A DNA stretch of 32,261 nt from a virus: IMG/VR virus record IMGVR_UViG_3300048028_000107, positions 1-32,261 of that record. The stretch is one strand, 5' to 3'. A program made the translations under genes and the position numbers. The notes under the pieces were generated by a model that was not told the DNA's origin, did no database searches, and was given only the letters and a program-made list of their open reading frames with translations. The stretch's first letter is position 1, and each line of letters starts with the position of its first letter. This document shows, piece after piece, positions 16,888 to 24,581 of the stretch.

Positions 16888-19800
16888 ATGACAGTTACAG
16901 CAAATACAACTAGAAACGATTACACAGCAGGTTCAGCCCAGAGTGTATATAACTATACGTTTCAGCTTAATGATGCGGCTGATGTTGATGTATACCTCGA
17001 TGGTGTTAAACAGACCTTAAATACACACTACACTGTACAAAATGTAGACAATGCTTCTGGCGGTACTATTACATTTACTTTGGTAGATGCTAATAATAAC
17101 CCCATACATCCTACACAGGGTGCTGTAATTAGCATTGTCATGGCGATGGATTTGGATAGAGATACTAACTATCAGCCTAGTGGTGCATTCTTAGCGTCAG
17201 ATGTCAACAATGACTTTGATCGTCTATGGCATTCTACTAACCAACAGCAGACAGCAATCAATCGTAGCCTTCGTTTACAAGATACTGACGTTACTACGTC
17301 TTCTATGGAGCTACCATTAAAGGATGCGCGTAAAGGTAAGCTGTTAGCATTTAACGCTTCTACAGGCGACCCTGAAGCTACAAGTAATAATCAGTCTAAT
17401 TGGGATGCGGCATACAATGACAAAATAAACTCTGCTTCATTTAGTGGCTCTACGCTTACATTGGGTCAGCAAGATGGTGGCACTATTACTGCATCACATA
17501 CGCCTTATCTTCCTCTAACTGGCGGTACTCTCACTGGCAACTTAAACTTAGGAAATGCTAGGCTGACTGTAGGCTCAAGTAATCAGTTAGAAATCTACAA
17601 CTTCTTAGGTGAAACCTTAATCAAAGAATCGGGGTCAGGGGGATTAAGTATACGTGGTGAAAACCTATCGTTAGCTGATACTGATGGGGGCAAGTACATC
17701 AGCGGTATAGCCGATGGTGCAGTAACCTTACACTACGATGACAACCCTAAGTTAGCAACTACTAATGGTGGTATAAGCGTTACAGGAACTATTACTGCTA
17801 CAGGCTACAATGATAGCAACTGGAATGCGGCATATAACGACAAGATTAACTCAGCATCTTTTAATACTTCTACTGGCGTTTTAACTTTAACTCAGCAGGA
17901 TAGTGGCACTGTAACTGTAGATTTAGATAATCGTTATCTCACATCGTTTGACATAACCACACAGACTGACCCAAAGTATTTACGTGCTGATGCTAGTGAC
18001 ACAACTACAGGAACTATTACTGCCGCAGGTTTAATTGCAGGCGGACTTACGTATCCAACATCTGATGGCTCTTCTAATCAGGTATTAGTAACTAATGGTA
18101 ATGGTACGTTATCGTTTGCCAACCAATCTGGTGGGGGCGGGGGTTCATCGCTTTGGTCTGCTAATGGCTCTGATATTTACTATAACTCAGGCAACGTAGG
18201 TATAGGCGAAACTAACCCACTACAAAAGTTACACATTGATGGTAATGCCCTATTTGAAAACAATAAGGAAATACGCTTTAAGGATAGCGGTGGAACTCAA
18301 AGGACTGCTGTAGCTTTAGACTCATATAATGACCTTAACATTGGTACATCAGCAGGGGGTAACTTAAAGTTCATCAATGGTAGTTCTTATGCTGAACGTA
18401 TGCGTATTGACTCATCAGGCAACGTAGGCATAGGTACTAGTAGTCCTAATAGAAAGCTACACGTTAGTGGTTCAGGAAGCACAATAGCGGTTAAAGTTGA
18501 AGCTACTGATGGAAACCAATCTAGTTTAGATTTAAAGAACAGTGAAGGCGAGTTCCGTATCATTAGCAATGGTGGTACATTAAGTGTTTATGACCAAACT
18601 GCTAACAACGAGCGTATGCGTATTGACTCATCAGGTAACGTAGGTATAGGTACTAGTAATCCATCTGAAACTTTAACTGTAATTGGAAATATAACGGCTT
18701 ATAAGCCCACCGCAGGTGCTAATATTCTCTCATTACAAAGAGCAGGTGCGACTAATCCGTGGAAACTTGCACAGGGTCATACCGCTACAGATTACTTTGA
18801 AATATTAGAGGGTAGTAACTCTAGGTTTACAATTAAAAATGGTGGCAACGTAGGTATTGGTACTAATAGTCCATCATCTAAACTTACTGTTGTAGGTGAC
18901 ATAGAACAAACTACAGGTGACTTAAAGTACACAGGTGCTATCAACTGGGATATAGCGCATCATGGTGCAGGACAGAATATAGTATTTAGCACAACACCTA
19001 CAGGCGGTTCTGCAACACAACGTATGCGTATAGACTCATCAGGCAACGTATTGGTGGGTAAGACTTCTACAGCGTTTGGTACAGCAGGTTCAGTTAGCTA
19101 CGCAACAGGACTTCTAACTGCTACAGTTGATGGTAATGCCTGTGTTCAGTTAAACCGCTTATCGTCTGATGGCGTTATACAAACCTTTGGTAAAGACGGC
19201 ACAACTGTAGGGTCTATTGGTACTATTGGTGGTGATACTTACTTTGAACATAATGGCACAGGTATTAGACTTTGGGATGGAAATGAAGCTATAACTCCCT
19301 GCGGAGCAAGTGGAGCTACTGTAGACGGCACTAGGAGTCTTGGAGCATCTGAGGCTCGCTTCAAAGACCTCTACCTATCTGGCGAAGTAAAAGCACATTC
19401 TGCTTTAATTGAACACACTGGAACAAGTGCTTCATCATCAGCAAACTTACAGCTTAAAGGTGGCGGTGGCGGGTTAATTTTATTTACGGATGACACTTCA
19501 GACCCCGATTATAGTATAGACACTTACACTAATAATTTTAATATTAAACAAGGCAATGATGTATTACTAAACTCTGGGTCTGACAATAATAATGTAGGTA
19601 TTGGCGGGGCTTCAGATGGTACGCATAAACTTAAAGTACATGGTACTGTCACAGCTACATCCTTCACAGGTGATGGCTCTAACTTAACTAACTTACCTGC
19701 GGGTGGTATAGCCTCGTTAGTCGCTGACACTTCTCCACAGCTAGGCGGTAACTTAGATTTAAACTCTAATGATATTACTGGTACAGGTGACATTGATATT

Positions 19801-20340
19801 ACAGGCTCAGTAGATGCTAATTTGATTGACCTTAATAGCTCTGCTACTCCTAATATTCGTAGTTTTATTACTCAAGGCAGTGGTGGCTCTAACCCGGAAT
19901 ACAGTGCAAATTGCCCTTTGACAATTAAGTCAGGCTTTACTGGGGGTGGCGTGTACTCTCCTTATTACACTGTATTGTTTACTGATGGAGGTAACACTGA
20001 AAGAGGCTCTATTAGAACAAACTCATACGGAGTTTCTTACAATACTTCATCTGACTATAGGCTTAAAGAAGATATACAGGCTGTGCCTAACGCAACTGCT
20101 AGGACACTTGCTCTTAAACCTTGTAATTTCCAATGGATAGGAACAAGTGAAAGAGTAGATGGTTTCTTAGCGCATGAGTTAGCCGAACAAGTGCCTGAAG
20201 CAGTAGCGGGTGAAAAAGATGCTGTAGATTCTGAGGGTAATCCTCAGTATCAAGGAGTAGACCAAGCTAAAATAGTCCCATTATTAGTTAAAACAATTCA
20301 AGAGCTAGAGGCTCGTATAACAGAACTGGAGAACAACTAA
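16888..20340 (+). CDS. Tail fibre with T7-type anchor and S74 intramolecular chaperone
   Basis: A 1150-residue receptor-binding fibre. Residues 1 to about 140 match the T7 gp17 anchor: VYNYTFQLNDAADVDVYLDG, then IVMAMDLDRDTNYQPSGAF and a FDRLWHSTNQQQTAINRSLR helix. The shaft holds repeats: NAAYNDKINSASF-type units near residues 171 and 311, and several GNVGIGT units (about 437, 512, 584, 654, 903), two preceded by RMRIDSSG. The end is a peptidase S74 chaperone: SSDYRLKEDI with the likely self-cleavage Ser 1055 and Lys 1060, ending in a coiled coil (IQELEARITELENN). Self-cleavage would release the last ~96 residues after trimerisation. GAGGAT precedes the ATG. Confidence 0.92.
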   Translation: MTVTANTTRNDYTAGSAQSVYNYTFQLNDAADVDVYLDGVKQTLNTHYTVQNVDNASGGTITFTLVDANNNPIHPTQGAVISIVMAMDLDRDTNYQPSGAFLASDVNNDFDRLWHSTNQQQTAINRSLRLQDTDVTTSSMELPLKDARKGKLLAFNASTGDPEATSNNQSNWDAAYNDKINSASFSGSTLTLGQQDGGTITASHTPYLPLTGGTLTGNLNLGNARLTVGSSNQLEIYNFLGETLIKESGSGGLSIRGENLSLADTDGGKYISGIADGAVTLHYDDNPKLATTNGGISVTGTITATGYNDSNWNAAYNDKINSASFNTSTGVLTLTQQDSGTVTVDLDNRYLTSFDITTQTDPKYLRADASDTTTGTITAAGLIAGGLTYPTSDGSSNQVLVTNGNGTLSFANQSGGGGGSSLWSANGSDIYYNSGNVGIGETNPLQKLHIDGNALFENNKEIRFKDSGGTQRTAVALDSYNDLNIGTSAGGNLKFINGSSYAERMRIDSSGNVGIGTSSPNRKLHVSGSGSTIAVKVEATDGNQSSLDLKNSEGEFRIISNGGTLSVYDQTANNERMRIDSSGNVGIGTSNPSETLTVIGNITAYKPTAGANILSLQRAGATNPWKLAQGHTATDYFEILEGSNSRFTIKNGGNVGIGTNSPSSKLTVVGDIEQTTGDLKYTGAINWDIAHHGAGQNIVFSTTPTGGSATQRMRIDSSGNVLVGKTSTAFGTAGSVSYATGLLTATVDGNACVQLNRLSSDGVIQTFGKDGTTVGSIGTIGGDTYFEHNGTGIRLWDGNEAITPCGASGATVDGTRSLGASEARFKDLYLSGEVKAHSALIEHTGTSASSSANLQLKGGGGGLILFTDDTSDPDYSIDTYTNNFNIKQGNDVLLNSGSDNNNVGIGGASDGTHKLKVHGTVTATSFTGDGSNLTNLPAGGIASLVADTSPQLGGNLDLNSNDITGTGDIDITGSVDANLIDLNSSATPNIRSFITQGSGGSNPEYSANCPLTIKSGFTGGGVYSPYYTVLFTDGGNTERGSIRTNSYGVSYNTSSDYRLKEDIQAVPNATARTLALKPCNFQWIGTSERVDGFLAHELAEQVPEAVAGEKDAVDSEGNPQYQGVDQAKIVPLLVKTIQELEARITELENN
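18394..18658 (+). repeat. Direct DNA repeats in the tail fibre shaft
   Basis: A 49-base unit at 18394-18442 recurs at 18610-18658 with three differences. It encodes the ERMRIDSSGNVGIGTS unit. Shorter relatives lie at 18191, 18844 and 19021. Near-identity at DNA level, including synonymous positions, suggests recent shuffling of shaft modules by recombination. Confidence 0.85.
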
Positions 20341-20628
20341 ATGAACTTTTCAATATCAACATTAGAAAGCAACACAGATGGGGGAGTAGTAGTAGCCCAC
20401 TGGCAAGTAAACAAAGCCTCTGGTGAGAACGTAGCCTCATCTTATGGAACTGTTAGCTTTACCCCTGACTCATCTGCTGATGGTTATACAGCTTATGATG
20501 CTTTAACTGAAGCAGACGTAATCGCATGGGTGCAAGGTGCATTAGATACAACAGCACTAGAAGCATCACTAGACGCTGACTTGGCAGAACAAGCTAGTCC
20601 GTCTGTAACTGTAGGGACACCTTGGTAA
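20341..20628 (+). CDS. Small conserved phage protein after the fibre
   Basis: A 95-residue acidic protein starting immediately after the fibre stop, with GGAG nine bases ahead inside the fibre end. It has the pattern GGVVVAHWQVNKASGE, YGTVSFTPDSS and LTEADVIAWVQGAL, which I recall from short proteins beside tail genes in many aquatic phages (DUF7936-like, name from memory). It looks like a small alpha/beta fold. A fibre assembly factor or minor virion protein is possible; nothing in the sequence decides it. Confidence 0.7.
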   Translation: MNFSISTLESNTDGGVVVAHWQVNKASGENVASSYGTVSFTPDSSADGYTAYDALTEADVIAWVQGALDTTALEASLDADLAEQASPSVTVGTPW

Positions 20629-20813
20629 TGATTACAATAGACGATAAAGAATATACAGAAGAGGACTTAGATGAAGGTCAGATTGTGCAAGTGCAAAGAA
20701 TCAATGCATTACGCGCTGAACTAAGTCAATTAGATATGCGATCACAAGAGCTTAATGTTCTTATAAATGCGTATGCTAATTCAATAAAGGAAAGTCTTTC
20801 TGAGGAAAAGTAA
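20628..20813 (+). CDS. Small coiled-coil protein (DUF6447-like)
   Basis: A 61-residue protein starting at the ATG that overlaps the previous TAA by one base. It begins MITIDDKEYTEEDLDE and continues as one long amphipathic helix (IVQVQRINALRAELSQLD to the end) ending in NAYANSIKESL. This layout, a short beta start plus a helix with AYANSLK-like end, is a common tiny phage protein family (DUF6447-like, from memory) with unknown role. An upstream TTG at 20622 is open, but the ATG overlap is the natural start. It is coupled to the next gene by one base. Confidence 0.75.
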   Translation: MITIDDKEYTEEDLDEGQIVQVQRINALRAELSQLDMRSQELNVLINAYANSIKESLSEEK

Positions 20814-21034
20814 TGGGCGAATTAGAACCAAGGGTAAGCAAATTGGAATGGCGTGTAGATAATCATTCAAGTCAACTGACAAGACTGCATAACGCTACGT
20901 CTGAGTTAAGAGATGAGTTACATAATATTAACAAGTCTTTACTACAGATTAAGTGGCTAGCTTTAGGTGGCGCAGTAGTGTTAGTTGGTGATTCTCTTGG
21001 AATTGGCAGTATGATGAAACTGATTGGAGCGTAG
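20813..21034 (+). CDS. Coiled-coil membrane protein, hemolysin XhlA-like layout
   Basis: A 73-residue protein: a coiled coil (RVSKLEWRVDNHSSQLTRLH and on to about residue 46) followed by one hydrophobic segment (WLALGGAVVLVGDSLGIG, about 48-65). The layout matches XhlA-type small membrane proteins that accompany holins, and the next gene is a holin candidate. It starts the lysis module. A pinholin or holin partner role is likely but not proven. One-base overlap with the gene before. Confidence 0.65.
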   Translation: MGELEPRVSKLEWRVDNHSSQLTRLHNATSELRDELHNINKSLLQIKWLALGGAVVLVGDSLGIGSMMKLIGA

Positions 21035-21035
21035 T

Positions 21036-21407
21036 ATGTGGCAATCGTTAATAGGACCAGTGGCTAATATTGCAGGCGGGTACTTAAAAAACAAAGCAGA
21101 AGAAAAGCAAGCAAAACATGAAGCTAAGATGAAGGTCATACAAAGTGATAGTGACTGGGAATCAAAAGCTGTTGATGCTTCTGCTAACTCATGGAAGGAT
21201 GAGTTCTGGACTATAGTTTTGTCTGTGCCTATATTTATGATTGGTTACTCTATTGTTGTAGGTGATCCAGAGATTGTTGGTAGAGTAGAGCAGGGGTTTG
21301 TTGCTCTTTCAGGGTTGCCTGAATGGTATCAGTATCTATTGTTTATAGCTATATCTAGCTCGTTTGGTATTAAGGGTGTGTCTAAGTTAATGAGTCTGCG
21401 TAAGTGA
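21036..21407 (+). CDS. Holin candidate, 3TM/GTA-holin type
   Basis: A 123-residue membrane protein. The N-terminal stretch (SLIGPVANIAGGYLKN) is moderately hydrophobic, then a charged linker with many K and E, then two clear membrane segments: FWTIVLSVPIFMIGYSIVVG (about 68-87) and YQYLLFIAISSSFGIKGV (about 105-122). WKDEFWTIVLSVP and LPEWYQYLLF resemble the GTA_holin_3TM family. ATG 21036 has GGAG six bases upstream; an earlier in-frame TTG at 21024 is less likely. It would pore the inner membrane to release or activate the endolysin. Confidence 0.72.
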   Translation: MWQSLIGPVANIAGGYLKNKAEEKQAKHEAKMKVIQSDSDWESKAVDASANSWKDEFWTIVLSVPIFMIGYSIVVGDPEIVGRVEQGFVALSGLPEWYQYLLFIAISSSFGIKGVSKLMSLRK

Positions 21408-22015
21408 GACTATTACTTTTACTGTTATTTTGTGTTCCAGTGTATGCGTCAGACAGCCAACAGAATGGTGATCTGAATCAAAACACACAGGACTCTACAG
21501 TGAACAGTAATAATGTTACAACTAGCACTACAACGCAGAATGTAGGGGCAGGAGCAGGCAAGCCTAATCCTGTGAACACTGCCATAGCACCATCACTTAT
21601 GTCGTCAGGCAATGATACTTGTTTACGATCTGCCAGTGGCGGTATGCAGATAGATGTCCTAGGCATCAATGGTGGTCGTTATGTTCAGGATGAAGAGTGT
21701 AACAGAAGGAAAGACAGTAAGGTTTTAAAAGACATGGGAATGTCTATAGCGTCAGTGTCTAGGATGTGCCAGAACATTAACAACTGGACAGCCATGTTCA
21801 TTGCAGGCACACCATGCCCCATACTAGTTAATGGTCGTATGGTATTTGGTAAGAATGCTTTTATAGCCATGAAGAATAACCCGACATTATTTATTCCTGA
21901 CTATAAAGATAAAGAAACACACTACAATCAACTATTAGGTATAGGAGTAGAAGTAAATGAAGAAGATACTAGCGACAATCTTAGCGTGTCTGAGCGTTTC
22001 CGCCCAAAGTCTTGA
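21404..22015 (+). CDS. Exported protein of the lysis module
   Basis: A 203-residue protein starting at GTG 21404, overlapping the holin stop by four bases (GTGA). It has a signal peptide, MRLLLLLLFCVPVYA, with cleavage expected before SDS. The mature start is Asn/Gln/Thr-rich and low in complexity (about residues 18-55), then a conserved-looking domain with four Cys (CLRS, EECN, RMCQ, TPCP), able to form disulfides in the periplasm. I have seen similar proteins beside phage lysis genes but know no function. Its last 59 bases also encode the start of the next gene. Confidence 0.72.
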   Translation: MRLLLLLLFCVPVYASDSQQNGDLNQNTQDSTVNSNNVTTSTTTQNVGAGAGKPNPVNTAIAPSLMSSGNDTCLRSASGGMQIDVLGINGGRYVQDEECNRRKDSKVLKDMGMSIASVSRMCQNINNWTAMFIAGTPCPILVNGRMVFGKNAFIAMKNNPTLFIPDYKDKETHYNQLLGIGVEVNEEDTSDNLSVSERFRPKS

Positions 22016-22760
22016 TGTAACTAACTTAGTAGATACTAGTCAGAGCATTGTAGATACGTTTGATTCAGGTATACAAAGAGTATCAGCCTTACAAACATTA
22101 TCTGAGCAGGGATTAATTTCCCCTGATAGTGTAGTTGATGACAGCAAGCTAACCTACGAACAAGCACAAGCCTATAACAATGCTTTACAAATGACAACAG
22201 AAGCAGTGTATACAATGTCCGCTAACGAGTTTGTAGACGAACAGGTAGATGAGGCTAGGGTTGAGCTTAACACCGCTATAAGCGCATTTGTGGGCGCGTC
22301 AGAGGTACTTATAACGGCAGTCACAGTTAATGACATGGCTGAAGAGGTTCAGGAGAGTGGTGATGCTGTACAAGCGCAAGAGATACAGTCATTCATTGCT
22401 AACAATGAAGTTGAGATAACTGATGTACACGTTGATGTGTATAATGAGTCCTTAGATACTGTAGAAGAGACAGCCCAAACCTTTGCCGCCTTTGTTGCAG
22501 TACAGAATGATGAGGTGTTAGTACAGGATATGCAAACTGAAGTAGACATGATGGGTGAAGACTTTATGAATGCTTATGATGCGTCATTTGATTCATCTAC
22601 TGGTTATGCTTCTTTGTCATTCCACACGACTAACGTAGTTATGATGTACAGTTTAGAGGGTGCATTTGTAAGTGCGGCTGATGTGTTGGGCGCAGGTCAA
22701 GAGGGTGACTTCTACCAGACTGGACCTACTGTTGAATGTTTTTATTGTGAGGAATATTAA
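21957..22760 (+). CDS. Exported acidic helical protein of the lysis module
   Basis: A 267-residue protein whose first 59 bases overlap the preceding gene. MKKILATILACLSVSA is a signal peptide with likely cleavage before QSL; ILAC is a poor lipobox, so lipoprotein export is a weaker option. The mature part is extremely acidic, Val/Glu/Asp-rich and helical, with few basic residues, and ends in ECFYCEEY with two Cys. It probably acts in the periplasm. No spanin or enzyme motif is seen. GGAG lies about ten bases before the ATG. Confidence 0.7.
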   Translation: MKKILATILACLSVSAQSLDVTNLVDTSQSIVDTFDSGIQRVSALQTLSEQGLISPDSVVDDSKLTYEQAQAYNNALQMTTEAVYTMSANEFVDEQVDEARVELNTAISAFVGASEVLITAVTVNDMAEEVQESGDAVQAQEIQSFIANNEVEITDVHVDVYNESLDTVEETAQTFAAFVAVQNDEVLVQDMQTEVDMMGEDFMNAYDASFDSSTGYASLSFHTTNVVMMYSLEGAFVSAADVLGAGQEGDFYQTGPTVECFYCEEY

Positions 22761-23182
22761 TGCTTGCTGACACAGAAGTTAATATAGGTGGCACTAAACT
22801 TAAAGGCGTGTGGATTGCTATAGTCCTGACGATAGGCACAAGTATTGGTGGTACTGTATGGACAGCCAGTAGTTTGTACTCAAGATTAGAAGCCGTAGAA
22901 TCTATACAGATACCTGATACAACTGAGATGCAAGAACAGCTCGTTGCTTTAGGTAGCAACCTAGAGACTATCATGGAGCGTCAGAAGGAACTGATAGCCT
23001 TACAGGAAAGAGTAGTTGATGTAGAGAAGTTAGTTACAGAGATGCAGGTAACTGTTGAAAAGGCTAAGATAGCTACAGAAAATAGTGATAAGATACAGGG
23101 TAGGTTAGATAAGATTGACAAGGAAGTGGAGTCGCTCTGGCAGGGCATGGACTTTTTGGCTAATCCGTATCGAGGTGAATAA
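22760..23182 (+). CDS. Single-pass coiled-coil protein, spanin-like layout
   Basis: A 140-residue protein with one membrane segment (VWIAIVLTIGTSIGGTVWTA, about 17-36) near the N-terminus and a long coiled coil (about 38-130, LEAVESIQ, EQLVALGSNLETIMERQKEL, LQERVVDVEKLVTEMQ). This matches the topology of inner-membrane spanins, just ahead of the endolysin. No o-spanin lipoprotein partner is evident. It is coupled to both neighbours by one-base overlaps. XhlA-like function is an alternative. Confidence 0.6.
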   Translation: MLADTEVNIGGTKLKGVWIAIVLTIGTSIGGTVWTASSLYSRLEAVESIQIPDTTEMQEQLVALGSNLETIMERQKELIALQERVVDVEKLVTEMQVTVEKAKIATENSDKIQGRLDKIDKEVESLWQGMDFLANPYRGE

Positions 23183-23526
23183 TGTTTAAGTATTTTAAAA
23201 TTGAAGAATTTGACTGTCAGTGTACTGGCAACAACGAAATGAAAGAAGAGTTCATCCATAAACTAGATGAGTTGCGTGAAGCCTGTGGGTTTAGCTTTAA
23301 CATATCATCTGGCTATCGTGATCCATCACATCCTATCGAGGCTCGTAAGTCTAAAGCAGGTACTCATGCACAAGGCATAGCGGCTGACATCATGGTAGCT
23401 AATGGTGCAGAGAGATACAAGATTGTTAGTGAGGCGATGCGTCTAGGGTTTACTGGAGTTGGTGTTGCCAAGACGTTCATCCATGTAGACATTCGAGAAA
23501 CCACACCAGTGGTATGGCAATACTAG
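23182..23526 (+). CDS. Endolysin, M15 family peptidase
   Basis: A 114-residue zinc peptidase of the M15 (M15A/M15_3) type that cuts peptide bridges in peptidoglycan. Motifs: ISSGYRDPSHP (41-51), GTHAQGIAADI (60-70) giving zinc ligands His62 and Asp69, and FIHVDIR (99-105) giving His101, with Asp103 as probable catalytic partner. There is no signal peptide, so release through the holin is expected. It is short but complete for the family. Its stop lies in a 13-base palindrome shared with the convergent gene's stop. Confidence 0.92.
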   Translation: MFKYFKIEEFDCQCTGNNEMKEEFIHKLDELREACGFSFNISSGYRDPSHPIEARKSKAGTHAQGIAADIMVANGAERYKIVSEAMRLGFTGVGVAKTFIHVDIRETTPVVWQY

Positions 23527-23780
23527 GCTAGTAAAGACCTGCGTCTGGCTTTCTTTTTAATCTTCTTAGGCTGAGAACTATACTGCTTTCCTGCGGCAGT
23601 ATCTCTTCTCTTCTTTGCTGATGTGGCGGCATACTCTTGAGAGGTGAGTGCTTGTCTAGCTTTTCTAGGTAGGTATCTTTCACCTGTAGCTTCTGAACCC
23701 TGAGTGCTAGGCTTACCTGATTTAGTACCCCAGTCCTGTTTAGTCCAGTTCTTTAGGCTACGCTGTGATTTAGCAAGCAT
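23523..23780 (-). CDS. Basic protein, DUF5872-like
   Basis: An 85-residue protein with 23 Lys/Arg and only five acidic residues (net about +18). The pattern LKNWTKQDWGTKSGKPS, then TGERYLPRKARQALTSQEYAATSAKKRRDTAAGKQYSSQPKKIKKK read in parts matches the DUF5872 type seen in aquatic phages and large DNA viruses. Function is unknown; a nucleic-acid-binding or virion role is plausible. It is the last gene of the basic cluster, overlaps the gene before by one base, and ends convergent with the endolysin with a few bases of overlap. Confidence 0.75.
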   Translation of the reverse strand: MLAKSQRSLKNWTKQDWGTKSGKPSTQGSEATGERYLPRKARQALTSQEYAATSAKKRRDTAAGKQYSSQPKKIKKKARRRSLLA

Positions 23781-23944
23781 TACTTGTACCCACCGCCTTT
23801 GGCTTTATACATACGAGCAAGCATCTGCGCCTTACGCGCTGACCATTGCCCTGATCTGCCACCCTTGTTACCTGCTTTGATTCTGTTAAACAGGTTCTTA
23901 CGCATGGTTGGCTTGGTATAATTACCTGCTTCGTTTACTGCCAT
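23780..23944 (-). CDS. Small basic phage peptide (54 residues)
   Basis: A 54-residue frame from ATG 23944 to TAA 23780, overlapping the next gene start by one base. The product starts MAVNEAGNYTKPTMRKNLFN and ends GQWSARKAQMLARMYKAKGGGYK, read in two parts; it has 13 Lys/Arg and one Glu. I recognise this as a widespread short family in aquatic phages with unknown function. Its first 12 or so codons also occur as a decayed copy at about 24165-24207, which points to a past duplication here. Confidence 0.82.
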   Translation of the reverse strand: MAVNEAGNYTKPTMRKNLFNRIKAGNKGGRSGQWSARKAQMLARMYKAKGGGYK

Positions 23945-24242
23945 TATTAGTTACCGATTAATGACTTCTTCTTTTTCTTGCTAACCAACTTCTTTCTCGC
24001 TTCAGCAGTGCTTTCAAGCTGTTCTTTAATCTCTGACGATGTGAAATTATGACGAGATTTTATCAGCACAAATGCTTGGTTCACTTGGTCTGCACTTAGT
24101 TTTTTTCTTTCGTGTGTTGGAAAGGTTTGATTGAATTTTTTCAATTCATCTTTGGTTACGCTTGAAGAATCTTGGTTTAACATAATTATTTCCTGTTTGG
24201 TTTACTGTAACTATTAGATAACAATGACTTTTTCTTTTTCTT
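23900..24242 (-). repeat. Diverged duplicated junction in the basic-peptide cluster
   Basis: About 75 bases read from 24242 downward align with about 75 bases read from 23979 downward: the lysine-run coding and AAGTCATT, then TAATA, CAGTAAACnAArCAGG and AATTAT, then AArCCA, with a four-base and a three-base indel. The lower copy is the genuine end of the 78-residue gene plus the start of the 54-residue gene. The upper copy is the tail of the 34-residue gene plus unread sequence that still translates as VNQTGNNYVKP beside VNEAGNYTKP. Confidence 0.75.
23947..24183 (-). CDS. Small basic protein, chimeric C-terminus
   Basis: A 78-residue protein: a polar start, a helical middle (KLSADQVNQAFVLIKSR, SSEIKEQLESTAEARKK), and a C-terminal SKKKKKSLIGN. 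The C-terminal 20 bases of coding (lysine run plus KSL) match, with one mismatch, the coding for KKKKKSLLSN in the 34-residue gene upstream. It looks as though the body was inserted between copies of that end. AGGA precedes the ATG. No family is recognised for the middle. A two-base gap separates it from the next gene. Confidence 0.68.
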   Translation of the reverse strand: MLNQDSSSVTKDELKKFNQTFPTHERKKLSADQVNQAFVLIKSRHNFTSSEIKEQLESTAEARKKLVSKKKKKSLIGN

Positions 24243-24290
24243 TGGTGGTCTACCCACCTTAGAACCGTATGTACCAGTACCTTGTGGCAT
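24186..24290 (-). CDS. Tiny AT-hook-like basic peptide (34 residues)
   Basis: A 34-residue frame from ATG 24290, behind AGGAG at six bases, to TAA 24186. It reads MPQGTGTYGSKVGRPPKKKK and on; the GRPPKKKKK segment resembles an AT-hook, which binds the minor groove of AT-rich DNA. It has ten basic and no acidic residues. MPxGxGTYGSKVGRPPKK-type peptides are familiar from phage genomes. Its last nine codons (NSYSKPNRK) coincide with a decayed copy of the start of the 54-residue gene, so the C-terminus was probably acquired by recombination. Confidence 0.75.
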   Translation of the reverse strand: MPQGTGTYGSKVGRPPKKKKKSLLSNSYSKPNRK

Positions 24291-24299
24291 AGTATTCTC

Positions 24300-24575
24300 C
24301 TACCATTTAACTTTGTTAGCCCAGTATGCGGCAGACATCTTACCTTTAGCAATGTTCTTTCTATGTCTAGCCTTAAATGATTTGCGTCTAGCCTTATCTT
24401 TAGCTGTCATTGGCTTTTTACCTGCACCGCGTACACCTTGCTGTCCAAACCTAATAGTTTTAACTTTATCGCCTACCTTGGCTACCACTACATGGGATTT
24501 TGTAGGGTGGTTAGGGGTGCGTTTAGGCTTGTTATAACCTGATACGCCAATACGTTTTAATAGGGACTTAGACAT
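24300..24575 (-). CDS. Basic conserved phage protein, first of the cluster
   Basis: A 91-residue protein with 27 Lys/Arg and two acidic residues (net about +25). It runs SLLKRIGVSGYNKPKRTPNH, a central VVVAKVGDKVKTIRFGQQGV strand region, then KKPMTAKDKARRKSFKARH and a closing RKNIAKGKMSAAYWANKVKW. I recognise the family from many aquatic phages; function unknown. An in-frame ATG at 24617 lies in the terminator, so ATG 24575 is the start. The -10 box ends six bases before it, so transcription may begin at the start codon itself. Nucleic-acid binding is likely by composition. Confidence 0.82.
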   Translation of the reverse strand: MSKSLLKRIGVSGYNKPKRTPNHPTKSHVVVAKVGDKVKTIRFGQQGVRGAGKKPMTAKDKARRKSFKARHRKNIAKGKMSAAYWANKVKW

Positions 24576-24581
24576 TGCCCT

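Noticed and set aside
23521-23533. Perfect palindrome TACTAGGCTAGTA at the endolysin end
   Set aside because: Too short and without a T-run to be a terminator; it is explained by two overlapping convergent TAG stops.
24146-24352. A 68-codon minus-strand frame across the 34-residue gene
   Set aside because: It has no ribosome site and crosses two well-supported genes in another frame; it only preserves a relic of the 54-residue gene start, reported as part of the duplication.
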